Source: Gramella sp. AN32 (GTDB lineage: Bacteria > Bacteroidota > Bacteroidia > Flavobacteriales > Flavobacteriaceae). Taken from it: a DNA stretch of 64,000 nucleotides. Made by a program: the position numbers and the translations under genes. Location of the stretch: assembly GCF_023718305.1 (NCBI RefSeq), contig NZ_QEYO01000006.1, forward strand, positions 62,001 through 126,000, in the 5' to 3' direction. The notes under the pieces were generated by a model. It searched no databases. It was not told the origin of the DNA and saw only the letters and a program-made list of their open reading frames with translations. Shown here piece after piece: positions 35,338 through 45,068 of the stretch. How positions within the stretch are numbered: the first letter of the stretch is position 1; every line of letters begins with the position of its first letter.

Positions 35338-36222
35338 TTAGAGATCCAGCTCATCATCTGGCTCTACATGTATGAGTACATTGGCAATTTCCGGGAGCTG
35401 TTCCAGAATTTGGTCTTTTACTTCATGGGCGATATCGTGGCCTTCTTTAACGGTGATATCAGCAGAAACAGCTATATGAAGATCCACATGATAGGTCATC
35501 CCGGTTTTACGGATAAAACACTTTTCAGTTTCTACCACCCCTTGATGGGAATTGGCAATATCACGAACTTTAGATTCTATGACCGGGTGCATATGTTCAT
35601 CCATAATTTCGCCTAGTGCGGGCCTTAAAATGAGATAAGCGTTGTAAAGTATAAAACCTGAAGCAAATAATGCCGCCCAATCATCGGCATTTTCATAGCC
35701 TTTTCCCAGAAAAAGTGCGATAGAAATTCCTATAAAAGCCATAAGGGAAGTGATCGCATCACTTCGGTGATGCCAGGCATCTGCCTTTAAGACCGAACTA
35801 CTGGTCTCTTCACTTTTTTTAGAGATAAACCGATAGAAGACCTCTTTGATAATTACAATAGCAGCAAGGACTATCAGCGTAAAAGGTTCGGGGATTTCAT
35901 GCGGAGTTCTAATATTCTCAATACTTTCATAGGCAATTATCGTTGCTGAAATTATCAAAAAACCAACCACCATAAATGTTATCAGTGGTTCAGCGCGGCC
36001 ATGACCGTAAGGATGATTTTTATCAGGTGGTCTGGTAGAATATTTTAAACCGAAAAGAACCAAAATAGACGAGAAAACATCGGTAGTAGATTCGATTCCA
36101 TCAGCGATAAGGGCATAAGAATTACCGAAAATTCCCGTGATGAATTTTGCGGCCGCGAGCAGCACATTTCCAATGATGCTAAAGTAAGATGCTTTTATGG
36201 CCTGTTCTTTCGCCTGCGACAT
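35338..36222 (-). CDS. Cation diffusion facilitator transporter
   Basis: A 294-residue CDF antiporter that exports Zn2+, Fe2+, Mn2+ or similar ions in exchange for protons. Six membrane helices are seen. The transport site residues are present: ADGIESTTDVFSS in helix 2 (Asp) and ADAWHHRSDAITS in helix 5 (His/Asp). NHPYGHGRAEPL is the family loop. The last ~90 residues are the cytoplasmic metal-sensing domain (DLHIAVSADITVKEGHDIAH). Metal specificity is not evident. Confidence 0.93.
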   Translation of the reverse strand: MSQAKEQAIKASYFSIIGNVLLAAAKFITGIFGNSYALIADGIESTTDVFSSILVLFGLKYSTRPPDKNHPYGHGRAEPLITFMVVGFLIISATIIAYESIENIRTPHEIPEPFTLIVLAAIVIIKEVFYRFISKKSEETSSSVLKADAWHHRSDAITSLMAFIGISIALFLGKGYENADDWAALFASGFILYNAYLILRPALGEIMDEHMHPVIESKVRDIANSHQGVVETEKCFIRKTGMTYHVDLHIAVSADITVKEGHDIAHEVKDQILEQLPEIANVLIHVEPDDELDL

Positions 36223-36328
36223 GCTTTAATTTTATTGCAAAATTAGGATAATTGTTTACTTAATGGCAAGAATGTCGTTTTTTGAAAAGAATAATAAAGA
36301 AGGCTATCTATTTTGGGAATTTCAGCAT

Positions 36329-37168
36329 TTACCACCAGGTTATAAAAGCAGATTTAAATTGATCATGATTTTTGATCCAGATTAAAGGCGCCCTTTTTTC
36401 CTGTAGTTGCTTTTCAATTTTTATTAAAACTTCGGAAGGTTTTTCCCAGGAATTATTTTTTTCAGGATTTAAGCTCCACCCGGTTTTACCCGGAAGTGCC
36501 AAAGTTTCAAAATTTCGGCTTAATTCTTTAAATTTTTGAAGATTGGAATAATTGCCGAATAAGGCATCTGGATTGATAAATTCAGAATTAGATTCTATAT
36601 CTGGTGGAAGAAACAGTTGTGCTTTAAAGCAAATCTGTTGCTGAATTTGCTCCATATCAATATTGAATTTTTTGATCACGTCCCGGGACTCTTTTCTGAA
36701 TAATAGCGGCAATTGTTTGGATTTTAGTTTATTTAGTTTTTTGGCAAGGGAGTCATTCCGGTTGGGGCCTAGCCATTTTTGGACTTCCGAATCGAAACCG
36801 GGATCGTATAAGTAGAACTTATAAATTAGTTCTACATGCAAAGGCTTATTAATTTGATGGTCCCACAGCAAAAAATCAATTTCTCCAAGGGTGATCTTTT
36901 CAGAAATGATCTGAATATTTGAACCAATAACCGTATAGCGTTCACTATGATCCATTGCGATCTTAAAAAAACTTTCCATCCGTTTTCCCAAAACTTTATT
37001 CCGCGGATGCTCTAAATCTTTTAACTGCTCGATAATTTTATCTGAAATCGCTACTTCAGGAAATTGAAAGTTCTGGAGACCGTCAAAAGTTTCCGTTGAA
37101 AACAGGGAAGGGGTTTGGCAAAATCCCTGAAATTGATCTGCCAGTTTTTGAATTTCAGAATCTTTCAC
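36329..37168 (-). CDS. DUF1853 family protein
   Basis: The 279-residue product matches my memory of DUF1853: LGKRMESFFKIAM, the central TLGEIDFLLWDHQINKPLHV-ELIYKFYL, and WLGPNRNDSLAKKLNKL-SKQLPL. The pattern of an acidic residue in EIDFLL followed by E-x3-K in HVELIYK recalls PD-(D/E)XK nuclease-like folds, but activity is not shown. It is a single gene with its own upstream gap. Confidence 0.85.
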   Translation of the reverse strand: MKDSEIQKLADQFQGFCQTPSLFSTETFDGLQNFQFPEVAISDKIIEQLKDLEHPRNKVLGKRMESFFKIAMDHSERYTVIGSNIQIISEKITLGEIDFLLWDHQINKPLHVELIYKFYLYDPGFDSEVQKWLGPNRNDSLAKKLNKLKSKQLPLLFRKESRDVIKKFNIDMEQIQQQICFKAQLFLPPDIESNSEFINPDALFGNYSNLQKFKELSRNFETLALPGKTGWSLNPEKNNSWEKPSEVLIKIEKQLQEKRAPLIWIKNHDQFKSAFITWW

Positions 37169-37293
37169 GAAGTAGGCTTGTTTTTTATTAGAATATATGC
37201 TTATCTGTTTAGACTAACAAGTTTGTCACCTTGAGACCAGTGATAAAAAATTTATCCAGCGAAAACTGACATATTTTTTAGTAGTATCTCATA

Positions 37294-37441
37294 AGATGCT
37301 GAAACAAGTTCAGCATGACGGCAATTCTAAAGATCAGTATCGTCACCCTGAACTGGTTTCAGGGTCTCAATACCTAAATAAATAAAAATACGTCAATGGT
37401 AGCGCAGTCGAAAGGTCAAACAAAAATGTCTCGACTGTGCT
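37294..37441. repeat. Cluster of short hairpin repeats in the DUF1853-dpp gap
   Basis: Two related ~26-base units lie in inverse orientation: the reverse complement of 37294-37319 agrees with 37343-37368 at about 21 of 26 positions. Each folds into a hairpin (ATGCTGAA/TTCAGCAT and ACCCTGAA/TTCAGGGT). A third hairpin AGCGCAGTCGA/TCGACTGTGCT (37401-37411, 37431-37441) follows. These look like dispersed intergenic repeats. The rest of the gap (37169-37596) has a small ATTAGGT/ACCTAAT hairpin (37471-37500), a terminator, and no gene. Confidence 0.65.
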
Positions 37442-37500
37442 CAATAGACAATTTTAGTCATGATTTGCCTATTAGGTGCTTTAACGGACAAGTACCTAAT

Positions 37501-37576
37501 AAAAAACCGGCTTTAAGATTTTCCAGTTTTTACCAAATTAAATTTTAATTTGAACTCGTAAGAATTATTAAAGCCG
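37501..37576 (-). terminator. Probable terminator of the DPP-IV gene
   Basis: On the minus strand CGGCTTTAA (37576-37568) pairs with TTAAAGCCG (37516-37508), followed by a T run (37506-37501). The loop is long (51 bases), so strength is uncertain. Confidence 0.5.
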
Positions 37577-37596
37577 ATTTAAAATTTTAAGCCTTG

Positions 37597-39762
37597 CTAA
37601 TTCTGCGGATTGATCACAAAATCCTTAGGCGGCGTCATTCCCTTTAAATTTTCAACAAAATAATCCCATCTCTTGCGCATCATATAATAGCTATCCTGCC
37701 CGTAACCATGGCGTGCATTCGGAAAGATTAAAAGATCAAAATCTTTGTTCGCCTTGATTAGAGCATCAACGACCAAATAAGTATGATAAGGCGGAACATT
37801 ATCATCAAGGCCTCCATGCGCCAATAGCAACTTACCCTCGAGGTTTTCCGCATATTGGGCATTGGCATCGGTGACATAAGTTGAAGTGCTATCTGTGGCA
37901 TCCATAAGCCCTATATACCTTTCAGCCCAGTCATCTTCATAATTCCGGTTATCATGGTTTCCACTTTCGGCGATACCTACTTTATAAAATTCGGGATATT
38001 TGAACATGGCGGCAACAGTCGCCGAACCTCCACCGGAATGTCCCCAAACGCCCACCCGGGAAGTGTCGATATACTTATATTTTTCAGCTAATTGTTTAAT
38101 ACCGCTTATTTGGTCTGGCAACGTGTTTTCAGCCAAACTTCCATAACAGGAATCGTGGAAAGATTTTTCTCTGCCTGGATTACAGCTACCTTCCAATACA
38201 ACTACCACAAAACCTAATTCAGCCAAAGCCTGGTGATCACCACGTGAAGGATAAAATGACCAACGGCCCACGCTACCGCCTTGCGGACCCGGATAAATAT
38301 AATTTACCACGGGATATTTCTTGCTTTCATCAAGATTAGTGGGAGTAAACATGAGTCCGTAAAGATCCCAATCGCCGGTCTTAGATTTTACCGAAAATTC
38401 CGTAGGGGCTTTCCAACCTGTTGCTTCCAGCCTGCTAAGATTTGTTTTTTCAAGTTCTGAAATCTTTTTTCCATTCGCATCCCTAAGCACAGCGCCGCCC
38501 GGACTAGATGGGGAAGAATAATTATCTACGAAATAATCGTGATCTGGAGACCAGCTTACCGTATGTGTTCCTTTTTCCGGGGTAAGTTTTTTCAAAGCCT
38601 TCCCATTAAATTTCACTTTATATAGATGGCTGAAATACGGATTTTCAGTTTTATCCTCCCCATTCGCCATAAAATAAATTTCTTTATTGTCCTCGTCTAT
38701 ATACTCAATTTCGGTTACCACAAAATCTCCTTTGGTAATTTCATTTTTTAATTTACCAGATTTCGCATCATATAAATAGAGGTGTCCAAAATCATTTCTT
38801 TCAGAATACCATATTATTTCATCAGAATCATCTATATAACTCCAGTTGATATTTCCCTGGCCAGATTCGTACTGTGTATCTACTTTTTCTTCGAAAATAT
38901 TTCTCACTTCCCCGGTTTCAGCATTTGCCATTTTCATTTTAGCCGAGCGGTGATCCCTGGAAGACGAAACGAAATAGAGTCTCGCGGAATCCTCGCTCCA
39001 GTCGTTATCATCAAACGCGCCGGAACAGGAAATATCGTCGCACAAAGTGCCACGCCTGGGGTCGGCATCCATATCAAGACGAACCACCTTATTATTTTCA
39101 ACATTAATAATTACGCGTTCTATCTGAATAACTTTTTCATCCTGTGGTAATGGATACTTCCATTGCTGAAGCTTTGGTGCTCCAATATTCGTAGTAACCA
39201 GATACATATCACTCACATGTCGCTGATCCTGTTGAAAAGTGGTAATTTTCTTAGAATCTGGAGACCAGAGTACAATTGGGCGATCGCTTTTTCTCCAACC
39301 GGCATTATCGGTGGCATAACCATAATTTTCAATCCCGTCTTTGGTCAGTTGGGTTTCGGTTCCGGTTTCGAGATTCTTCATCCATAGGTTCCAGTCTTTG
39401 ATATAAACTACTTTTTTGCCATCTGGAGAAATTACTTCATCTCTGGAAACCTCTGGTCGCGTCGTTTCTTCTTTGGGTTTATCCATAAGTTCTTCGGAAG
39501 TGGAAGCAGTCTTTTTGTTTCCATTCTTTGGATTGATCATGACGTATTGATCTACGCCATTTTCTGAAGTTTTATAGTATAGATTTCCGTTCTCCCAGTG
39601 TGGCTGGATTCGAAGATTATCAATATTAGCTGAACCGTTAAGACTTAGAAAACTCACAGCCCTTTCATAGTCGGCCGTGGTGAGGGAATCCTGATTTATT
39701 TGAGCATTAAATTGAAAAGCGAAAAAAAGGCTTAGAAAGAAAGTCGGAATAAATTTTTTCAT
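37597..39762 (-). CDS. Dipeptidyl-peptidase IV-type S9 serine peptidase, secreted
   Basis: A 721-residue exopeptidase that removes X-Pro/X-Ala dipeptides from peptide N-termini. It has a signal peptide (MKKFIPTFFLSLFFAFQFNA), an eight-bladed propeller of the DPP-IV N-terminal family (about 100-470), and an alpha/beta hydrolase domain with Ser576 in VWGHSGGGSA, Asp653 in HGGLDDNVPP and His685 in NARHGYG. KYPVVNYIYPGPQ marks the start of the catalytic domain. It should be periplasmic, and likely feeds on imported or wall-bound peptides. Single gene. Confidence 0.94.
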   Translation of the reverse strand: MKKFIPTFFLSLFFAFQFNAQINQDSLTTADYERAVSFLSLNGSANIDNLRIQPHWENGNLYYKTSENGVDQYVMINPKNGNKKTASTSEELMDKPKEETTRPEVSRDEVISPDGKKVVYIKDWNLWMKNLETGTETQLTKDGIENYGYATDNAGWRKSDRPIVLWSPDSKKITTFQQDQRHVSDMYLVTTNIGAPKLQQWKYPLPQDEKVIQIERVIINVENNKVVRLDMDADPRRGTLCDDISCSGAFDDNDWSEDSARLYFVSSSRDHRSAKMKMANAETGEVRNIFEEKVDTQYESGQGNINWSYIDDSDEIIWYSERNDFGHLYLYDAKSGKLKNEITKGDFVVTEIEYIDEDNKEIYFMANGEDKTENPYFSHLYKVKFNGKALKKLTPEKGTHTVSWSPDHDYFVDNYSSPSSPGGAVLRDANGKKISELEKTNLSRLEATGWKAPTEFSVKSKTGDWDLYGLMFTPTNLDESKKYPVVNYIYPGPQGGSVGRWSFYPSRGDHQALAELGFVVVVLEGSCNPGREKSFHDSCYGSLAENTLPDQISGIKQLAEKYKYIDTSRVGVWGHSGGGSATVAAMFKYPEFYKVGIAESGNHDNRNYEDDWAERYIGLMDATDSTSTYVTDANAQYAENLEGKLLLAHGGLDDNVPPYHTYLVVDALIKANKDFDLLIFPNARHGYGQDSYYMMRKRWDYFVENLKGMTPPKDFVINPQN

Positions 39763-40033
39763 AAAAATTGAATTGAAATATTGAATTTGAAATATACTAA
39801 AAACCAGAAAGAAGTAGAGTGATTTATAAGAATAGCTAGAACTATTGTTTAAAATCCAAAACTTAAGATTTTATTTTCACCTGCTTTTTCCAAACTATCC
39901 ATCTTGAACCAGAAATGAATCATAAATAAAAAAATAATTTTAATGATGACTTTCTGTTAAAACACCTGCAAACATTAGATAAATTTATCACTTGTAAAGC
40001 TTAAGTTTGTATACAAAAATCAATTTTTAAAGT

Positions 40034-40822
40034 TTGTTCCGAAAGCGTTTTTATTACTTGATAAAAGTTCAGTATTTAGGTTATCGTTTACATGGCTGGC
40101 AGAAACAGCCCAATTTGAAAACCGCGGAAGGTTTGATCTTTAAAACCCTAAAATGGGTTTTGCCGGAAGCGAAATTTAAGATTCTGGGAACCAGCAGGAC
40201 AGATGGTATGGTATCTGCAGAAGAATCGGCTTTTGAATTGTTTTTAGATCACGAACCTTTAGAAGATCTGGAGGCATTTTTGAACCTTTTCAATCAGAAT
40301 TTGCCCCAGGATATTAGAGCTTTAAAAATTCAGGAAGTAGATGATCAATTTAATATCATCAAACATTCAAAAACAAAGGAATATGCTTATCTCTTTACGT
40401 TTGGGAAAAAATTTCACCCGTTCAGCGCACCTTTTATGGCCAATTTTCAGGAAGGGCTGGATATAGTACTAATGAAACAAGGGGCATTACTTTTCAGGGG
40501 AACTCATAATTTTCAGAATTACTGCGTACGGGTTTCAGAAAAAAGCACTTTTGAACGTACCATGATTAAATCAGAAATTGTTGAAAACAAGCTTTATACA
40601 GCTAGTTTTTTTCCGAAGCAATCCTATCTTTTTCACATTCATGCTGCCGGTTTTTTACGTCATCAGGTTAGATTGATGATGGGAACCCTCGTATTGGTTG
40701 GGAGGGGCGAATTAAATTTAGCGCAAATTGAAGAAAGTTTACGACCAGATACCCCACACTTACAAATGGATTATTTAGCCCCCGCATCGGGTCTTATTCT
40801 GAATAAAATTGAATTCGAATAG
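40034..40822 (+). CDS. truA: TruA-like tRNA pseudouridine synthase
   Basis: The 262-residue protein resembles tRNA pseudouridine(38-40) synthase: YLGYRLHGWQKQPN near the start, the catalytic loop GTSRTDGMVSA with Asp57, FRGTHNFQNYC and GFLRHQVRLMMGTLVLVGRGE. The catalytic loop differs slightly from the usual RTDAGVHA, so it may be a divergent paralogue typical of this group. No ATG precedes the conserved region; TTG 40034 is the likely start. The 270 bases upstream hold no gene. Confidence 0.88.
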   Translation: MFRKRFYYLIKVQYLGYRLHGWQKQPNLKTAEGLIFKTLKWVLPEAKFKILGTSRTDGMVSAEESAFELFLDHEPLEDLEAFLNLFNQNLPQDIRALKIQEVDDQFNIIKHSKTKEYAYLFTFGKKFHPFSAPFMANFQEGLDIVLMKQGALLFRGTHNFQNYCVRVSEKSTFERTMIKSEIVENKLYTASFFPKQSYLFHIHAAGFLRHQVRLMMGTLVLVGRGELNLAQIEESLRPDTPHLQMDYLAPASGLILNKIEFE

Positions 40823-40855
40823 ATAATTCTCCTATTTTTATAAAAAACATTGTTT

Positions 40856-41947
40856 ATGGCTAAGCGCAGGTTACATCTTTTAAAACGCCCTAAAAACACC
40901 CACACGGTAAACCAGATACCGGGGACGATGACTTATGTTGGCCATAAGGCGGGAAATGAGACCAAGCTGGATGTTATAGATTATAATAAGGAAGCCTATG
41001 AGCGTTTTTCTTCCAAATCTACTGAAGATGCTTTTAAATTTATGGATGAGGACAGGATCACCTGGTTTAATATCGACGGACTTAATAATATATCTGAAAT
41101 TGAAAAACTAGGCAAACACTATGAATTGCATCCTTTGGTCCTTGAAGATATTGTTAATACCGGGCAACGGCCTAAAATTGAAGAGTATCAGGATTATTTA
41201 TTTATTGTGGCAAAAATGCTTTATTTCGAGCAGAGAGGGGATAGCCATGAGATCGTTCAGGAACATATAAGTTTTATTGTGGGCTCTAACTACCTGCTTT
41301 CTTTCCAGGAGTCCGATGGGGATGTTTTTAATCCTGTAAGGGAACGCATTGAGACCGCTAAAGGTAGAATTCGCAGTCGCTCTGCAGATTATTTGATGTT
41401 TGCCCTGCTGGATGCAATTATCGATAATTATTTTATCGTTATCGACGATATGAGCGATCGGATTGAAGCCCTGGAAGAAAGTTTGTTTACCGCCCAGCCA
41501 AATGACGATATTACCATCGAAATCCAGGATCTAAAAAAGAATATTTTACGCATTCGCCGTGCAGTTTTTCCATTAAGAGAAGTAATAAGCCGTTTAGAGA
41601 AGCTGGAAAGTGAATTAATAGAAGAAAAAACAAAAAATTATTTACGGGATCTTTATGACCATATCATTCAGATTTCTGAAAATATCGATATCTACAGGGA
41701 AATGATCTGGGGACTGATGGATATGTATATGACCACGATAAGTAACAAAATGAACGAGGTGATGAAAGTGCTTACCATTATGGCAAGTATCTTTATTCCG
41801 CTTACTTTTATCGCGGGGATCTACGGAATGAACTTTGAATATATTCCGGAACTGCAATGGCATTACAGTTATTTCGTACTTTGGGGGGTGATGATTTTTG
41901 TATTCCTGATGATGCTTTATTATTTCAAACGGAAAAAATGGCTCTAA
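40856..41947 (+). CDS. corA: CorA-family magnesium/cobalt channel
   Basis: A 363-residue divalent-cation channel. The large N-terminal cytoplasmic domain and long stalk helix (about 1-295) precede two C-terminal membrane helices, with the selectivity motif GMN in AGIYGMNFEYIPEL at the end of helix 1. The basic tail FKRKKWL is typical. ATG 40856 fits the family; the upstream TTG at 40850 is disregarded. Confidence 0.95.
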   Translation: MAKRRLHLLKRPKNTHTVNQIPGTMTYVGHKAGNETKLDVIDYNKEAYERFSSKSTEDAFKFMDEDRITWFNIDGLNNISEIEKLGKHYELHPLVLEDIVNTGQRPKIEEYQDYLFIVAKMLYFEQRGDSHEIVQEHISFIVGSNYLLSFQESDGDVFNPVRERIETAKGRIRSRSADYLMFALLDAIIDNYFIVIDDMSDRIEALEESLFTAQPNDDITIEIQDLKKNILRIRRAVFPLREVISRLEKLESELIEEKTKNYLRDLYDHIIQISENIDIYREMIWGLMDMYMTTISNKMNEVMKVLTIMASIFIPLTFIAGIYGMNFEYIPELQWHYSYFVLWGVMIFVFLMMLYYFKRKKWL

Positions 41948-41961
41948 CTTAACCTGCAATT

Positions 41962-43098
41962 ATGAGAAAGATTTTACTATTATTTGTCCTAACATTAATG
42001 ATGATACCTATGCATGCGCAAGAAACCCAGGATTCGATCAACCAGATTTATGTAGGCACCTATACTAAAAAAGAGGGGCACGTAGATGGGCAGGCTGAAG
42101 GGATTTATCTCCTCAACCAGGAACCAAATACCGGAAAATTATCTTATGTATGTGTTGCAGCGGAAGCAGTGAATCCTTCATTTGTGAAAGTGGGCAAAAA
42201 AGGTAAATATGTATATGCAGTTTCTGAATTAGGCCCCGCTGATGGAGAAACAGGATTTGTAGAATCATATAAGATCGAACCAAACGGTTCTTTAAAAAAA
42301 ATAAATCGGCTGGAAACCGGCGGACTGGCTCCCGCCCATATAGCTTTAGATCGTTCAGGAAAGCTGGCTTTTGTTAGTAATTATATAGGAGGTGTGGTAA
42401 GCCTTTATAAGATTTGTGATAATGGTGCTTTAGAGCTGTCTCAGGAAATTGAAATTGAAAATCAGGACGAAGCACATACGCATTCTGTAAAAGTGAGCGG
42501 AGATAATCGTTTCGCTTATATCGCCGATCTCGGAAATGATAAGATCTGGATCTATAATTTAGATTCTACTGAAGCCAAAGTGACCCCGCATACACAAAAA
42601 TTTGTAGCTCTTCCAGAAGGTGCAGGACCAAGACATTTGAGCTTTTCCAAAAATGGGAGTTATGCCTATTCCATCAATGAATTGAATAGCACGGTGAGTT
42701 CTTTTGAAGTTTTAAAAGATGGGGGATTAAAGCTTATCCAGAATATTTCCTCTTTGCCTGAAGGATATAAAATGAAAAATTCCGCAGCCGATATACACAT
42801 GCATCCATCTGGCAAATATCTATATGCATCAAATCGTGGAAACGACAGTATCGTAATTTTTAAGGTCGATCAGAAAACCGGTAAACTTGAAGTGGTAGAT
42901 TTTGTTGCTGTGGCTGGAAAGACCCCCAGAAATTTTGCCATTTCCCCTTATGGGAAATATTTATATGCCGCGAGCCAGGACACCGGAAACATCACCAGTT
43001 ATAGAATTGATGATGCTACCGGAAAATTGACTCCAATGCCCCCGGTATTTGAATTAAAAACACCGGTTTGTTTAGATTTTAAACAAAAGGGAATTTAG
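41962..43098 (+). CDS. Secreted lactonase-like beta-propeller protein
   Basis: The 378-residue product begins with a signal peptide (MRKILLLFVLTLMMIPMHAQ) and continues as a seven-bladed propeller of the 6-phosphogluconolactonase (Pgl/YkgB) type: IYVGTYTKK at the start, repeated GKYVYAVSE and GKYLYASNRGNDSI blade motifs, and EAHTHSVKVSGDNRFAYIADLG. The cytoplasmic Pgl of E. coli has no signal, so the substrate here is likely an extracellular or periplasmic sugar lactone. It starts 14 bases after corA. Its stop overlaps the convergent gene by four bases. Confidence 0.88.
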   Translation: MRKILLLFVLTLMMIPMHAQETQDSINQIYVGTYTKKEGHVDGQAEGIYLLNQEPNTGKLSYVCVAAEAVNPSFVKVGKKGKYVYAVSELGPADGETGFVESYKIEPNGSLKKINRLETGGLAPAHIALDRSGKLAFVSNYIGGVVSLYKICDNGALELSQEIEIENQDEAHTHSVKVSGDNRFAYIADLGNDKIWIYNLDSTEAKVTPHTQKFVALPEGAGPRHLSFSKNGSYAYSINELNSTVSSFEVLKDGGLKLIQNISSLPEGYKMKNSAADIHMHPSGKYLYASNRGNDSIVIFKVDQKTGKLEVVDFVAVAGKTPRNFAISPYGKYLYAASQDTGNITSYRIDDATGKLTPMPPVFELKTPVCLDFKQKGI

Positions 43099-44006
43099 AC
43101 AGACTGAACAACGAAAAAGCCATCGTCCCCCTGTGCCTGATATAAGGGCATAAAAATATAGGCATCCCATTCACTTTTTAACTCCTTTCCATTTTGTGTG
43201 GCAAGGATTTCCCCTTTCTTAATCTTTTGAAAATTCTCATAACCCGGTTTCATCTCAAAAGTGTCATTTTTTTCTAATCCATGACGATGTATAATTTCAA
43301 AAGTCTTTTGATCTGGGGCATTCTTTTTTGTGAATCTTTCCACACATTCCGGATAGGTTTCAATCTTTGAAAGATCCAGGTCGCAGGCTTCTTTTAGTGC
43401 CAGCCAGATCACCCCCTCGTGATTTTCCGCAGAGGTTTCGCTGGTATGTTGTCCCGCTTCAAAAACAAAACCGGTCATTCCAATTCGGCTTAAATAATGA
43501 TCGATATCCCCGGTGATAATATCACTAAAACCACGTATAATATAAGTGGGAAATTTATGCGCCCATGTATCATTATCATTCACTTCCTGCACAGAAACAT
43601 AAGGCAAACTAGGGGAGGAGGTGGTGTGGCAGTCCAGGAAATAACGTTTGCTGAAATCACTTTCAGGATATTCGTTCAAGACATCAATAATTTCAAACAT
43701 CTCCTTCTTCTCATGTGAATCTTTTTTTCCAGATTTCACATTTTCTGAAGTCCAGGTACGGTTGAGGTCTTCGTCTATATACCGCTGATTTTTATTCAGC
43801 GCTTTTTTATTTCCTGAAACCCCAAGAAGAGTTCCTTTTATTTCAGGTTTTGTTTTATGCAATTGTTTAAAAACCTCTTCCAGCGCTTTGACCCCGCTGG
43901 GTTCATTCCCATGAATTCCCGCAGTTACAAATAATAATGGACCTTCTTTTCCGCTGGAATATTTCCCGATGATCCGGGAGATTTCCTCATTCAGTTCTTC
44001 ATTCAT
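43095..44006 (-). CDS. AstE/AspA-like zinc deacylase (M14-related)
   Basis: The 303-residue protein has the M14-type zinc site: His and Glu in TAGIHGNEPSGV, the substrate-binding DLNRTW, the third zinc His in LDCHTTSS, and a catalytic Glu in VFEAGQHTSE. It is labelled by family as succinylglutamate desuccinylase/aspartoacylase; real substrates vary, and arginine catabolic genes are absent here. It is the last gene of a three-gene operon, 12 bases after the ATP-grasp gene, which suggests that it acts on a product or precursor of that ligase. Confidence 0.88.
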   Translation of the reverse strand: MNEELNEEISRIIGKYSSGKEGPLLFVTAGIHGNEPSGVKALEEVFKQLHKTKPEIKGTLLGVSGNKKALNKNQRYIDEDLNRTWTSENVKSGKKDSHEKKEMFEIIDVLNEYPESDFSKRYFLDCHTTSSPSLPYVSVQEVNDNDTWAHKFPTYIIRGFSDIITGDIDHYLSRIGMTGFVFEAGQHTSETSAENHEGVIWLALKEACDLDLSKIETYPECVERFTKKNAPDQKTFEIIHRHGLEKNDTFEMKPGYENFQKIKKGEILATQNGKELKSEWDAYIFMPLYQAQGDDGFFVVQSV

Positions 44007-44018
44007 AAATTTCCAATT

Positions 44019-45068
44019 TTACTCCATGGTTGCCAGCGTACGATTAGCCAGTTGTCCCGCATAGATTTTCTTAAATTCTACCTTTCTTTCAATAGACTCG
44101 ATGATCTTATCTGTAAAGGGAGGAAGGCCTATATCCTTAAAACGATCCATCCCACCGGGACTTAACACGTTGATCTCAATTAATTTGTCATCAACGATAT
44201 CCAAGCCTACAAAGAAAAGTCCGTCACGGATTAATTTAGGTGCGGTAAGGTCGATAATTCGTTGCATAGCGGGAGTTAGATCGCTGCTATCTGCAGTTGC
44301 ACCCACAGAGAAATTACTACGGAATTCCCCTTCGCCACTAACCCTACGAATTATGGCCATTTTCCCATCCTGTTCCATTACTTTCCCGTTCACCAAAAGA
44401 ACGCGAACATCACCATCTTTTCCTGCCGGGAGATACTCCTGAGCGATCACATAACCTTGCGAACTTAAATGTGTAATGATTTGGTTCACATTTTTCTCAT
44501 GCTCGTCTATTAAATAAACATCCTGGCCACCGGAACCTTCTAATGGCTTTAATACCATTTTTTTATTTTTCTGATTCTTCCAAAATTCCAGAATTAATTC
44601 TTTATCCCGGGTAATAATGGAATCTGGTTTAATCTCCTGGGGCAATTCTTCAAAATATAATTTATCAATAAAAGCATGAGAAAGGGCATAAGCATCATTC
44701 AGTACCAAAACATTTAATTGCTGGATCATTCTTCCAAAAGCAACGCCGGCCTGTTCTGCCCATTGTCTTCCTTCCTCTTCCGTGGGATTATTTCTTATAA
44801 AAAGAACATCCAGGGTACTTGAATCTATGGTCTTTGTTTTGGCTTTTTTATCCTGAAGTGCTTCCAGATATTTAGCCGGAGATTTGCTTTTGAAACTTTT
44901 CGCTACAGAAGTAGTGTGTATACTTATAGGCTTGTCGTGGTGAAAGGTAAAATCACCCACACCAATCGCAAAAACTTCATGACCTCTTTGATGTGCCATG
45001 GACATTAACGCGATCGAAGTCCCGTTTTTTTCAGTTTGAACATCGTTCAATACAAAACATATTCTCAT
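44019..45068 (-). CDS. GshB-like ATP-grasp ligase
   Basis: A 349-residue carboxylate-amine ligase. It follows glutathione synthetase in layout: N-terminal RICFVLNDVQTEKNGTS, then an ATP-grasp domain (KMVLKPLEGSGGQDVYLI; YVIAQEYLPAGKDGDVRVLLVNG; FVGLDIVDDKLIEINVLSPGG with the Mg-binding Glu/Asn). No gshA is nearby, so glutathione as product is not certain; a peptide ligase is equally possible. It overlaps the DUF1704 gene upstream by four bases and leads into the deacylase gene. Confidence 0.88.
   Translation of the reverse strand: MRICFVLNDVQTEKNGTSIALMSMAHQRGHEVFAIGVGDFTFHHDKPISIHTTSVAKSFKSKSPAKYLEALQDKKAKTKTIDSSTLDVLFIRNNPTEEEGRQWAEQAGVAFGRMIQQLNVLVLNDAYALSHAFIDKLYFEELPQEIKPDSIITRDKELILEFWKNQKNKKMVLKPLEGSGGQDVYLIDEHEKNVNQIITHLSSQGYVIAQEYLPAGKDGDVRVLLVNGKVMEQDGKMAIIRRVSGEGEFRSNFSVGATADSSDLTPAMQRIIDLTAPKLIRDGLFFVGLDIVDDKLIEINVLSPGGMDRFKDIGLPPFTDKIIESIERKVEFKKIYAGQLANRTLATME

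Noticed and set aside
36263..36385. 40-codon plus-strand frame (MARMSFFEKNNKEGYLFWEF...) between the cation transporter and DUF1853 genes
   Set aside because: Most of it overlaps the 3' end of DUF1853 on the other strand, and there is no promoter or conserved feature.
40034..40822. TruA-like gene as a pseudogene because of the altered RTDGMVSA loop
   Set aside because: The catalytic Asp57 and all other motifs remain and the length is normal, so it is better seen as a divergent functional enzyme.
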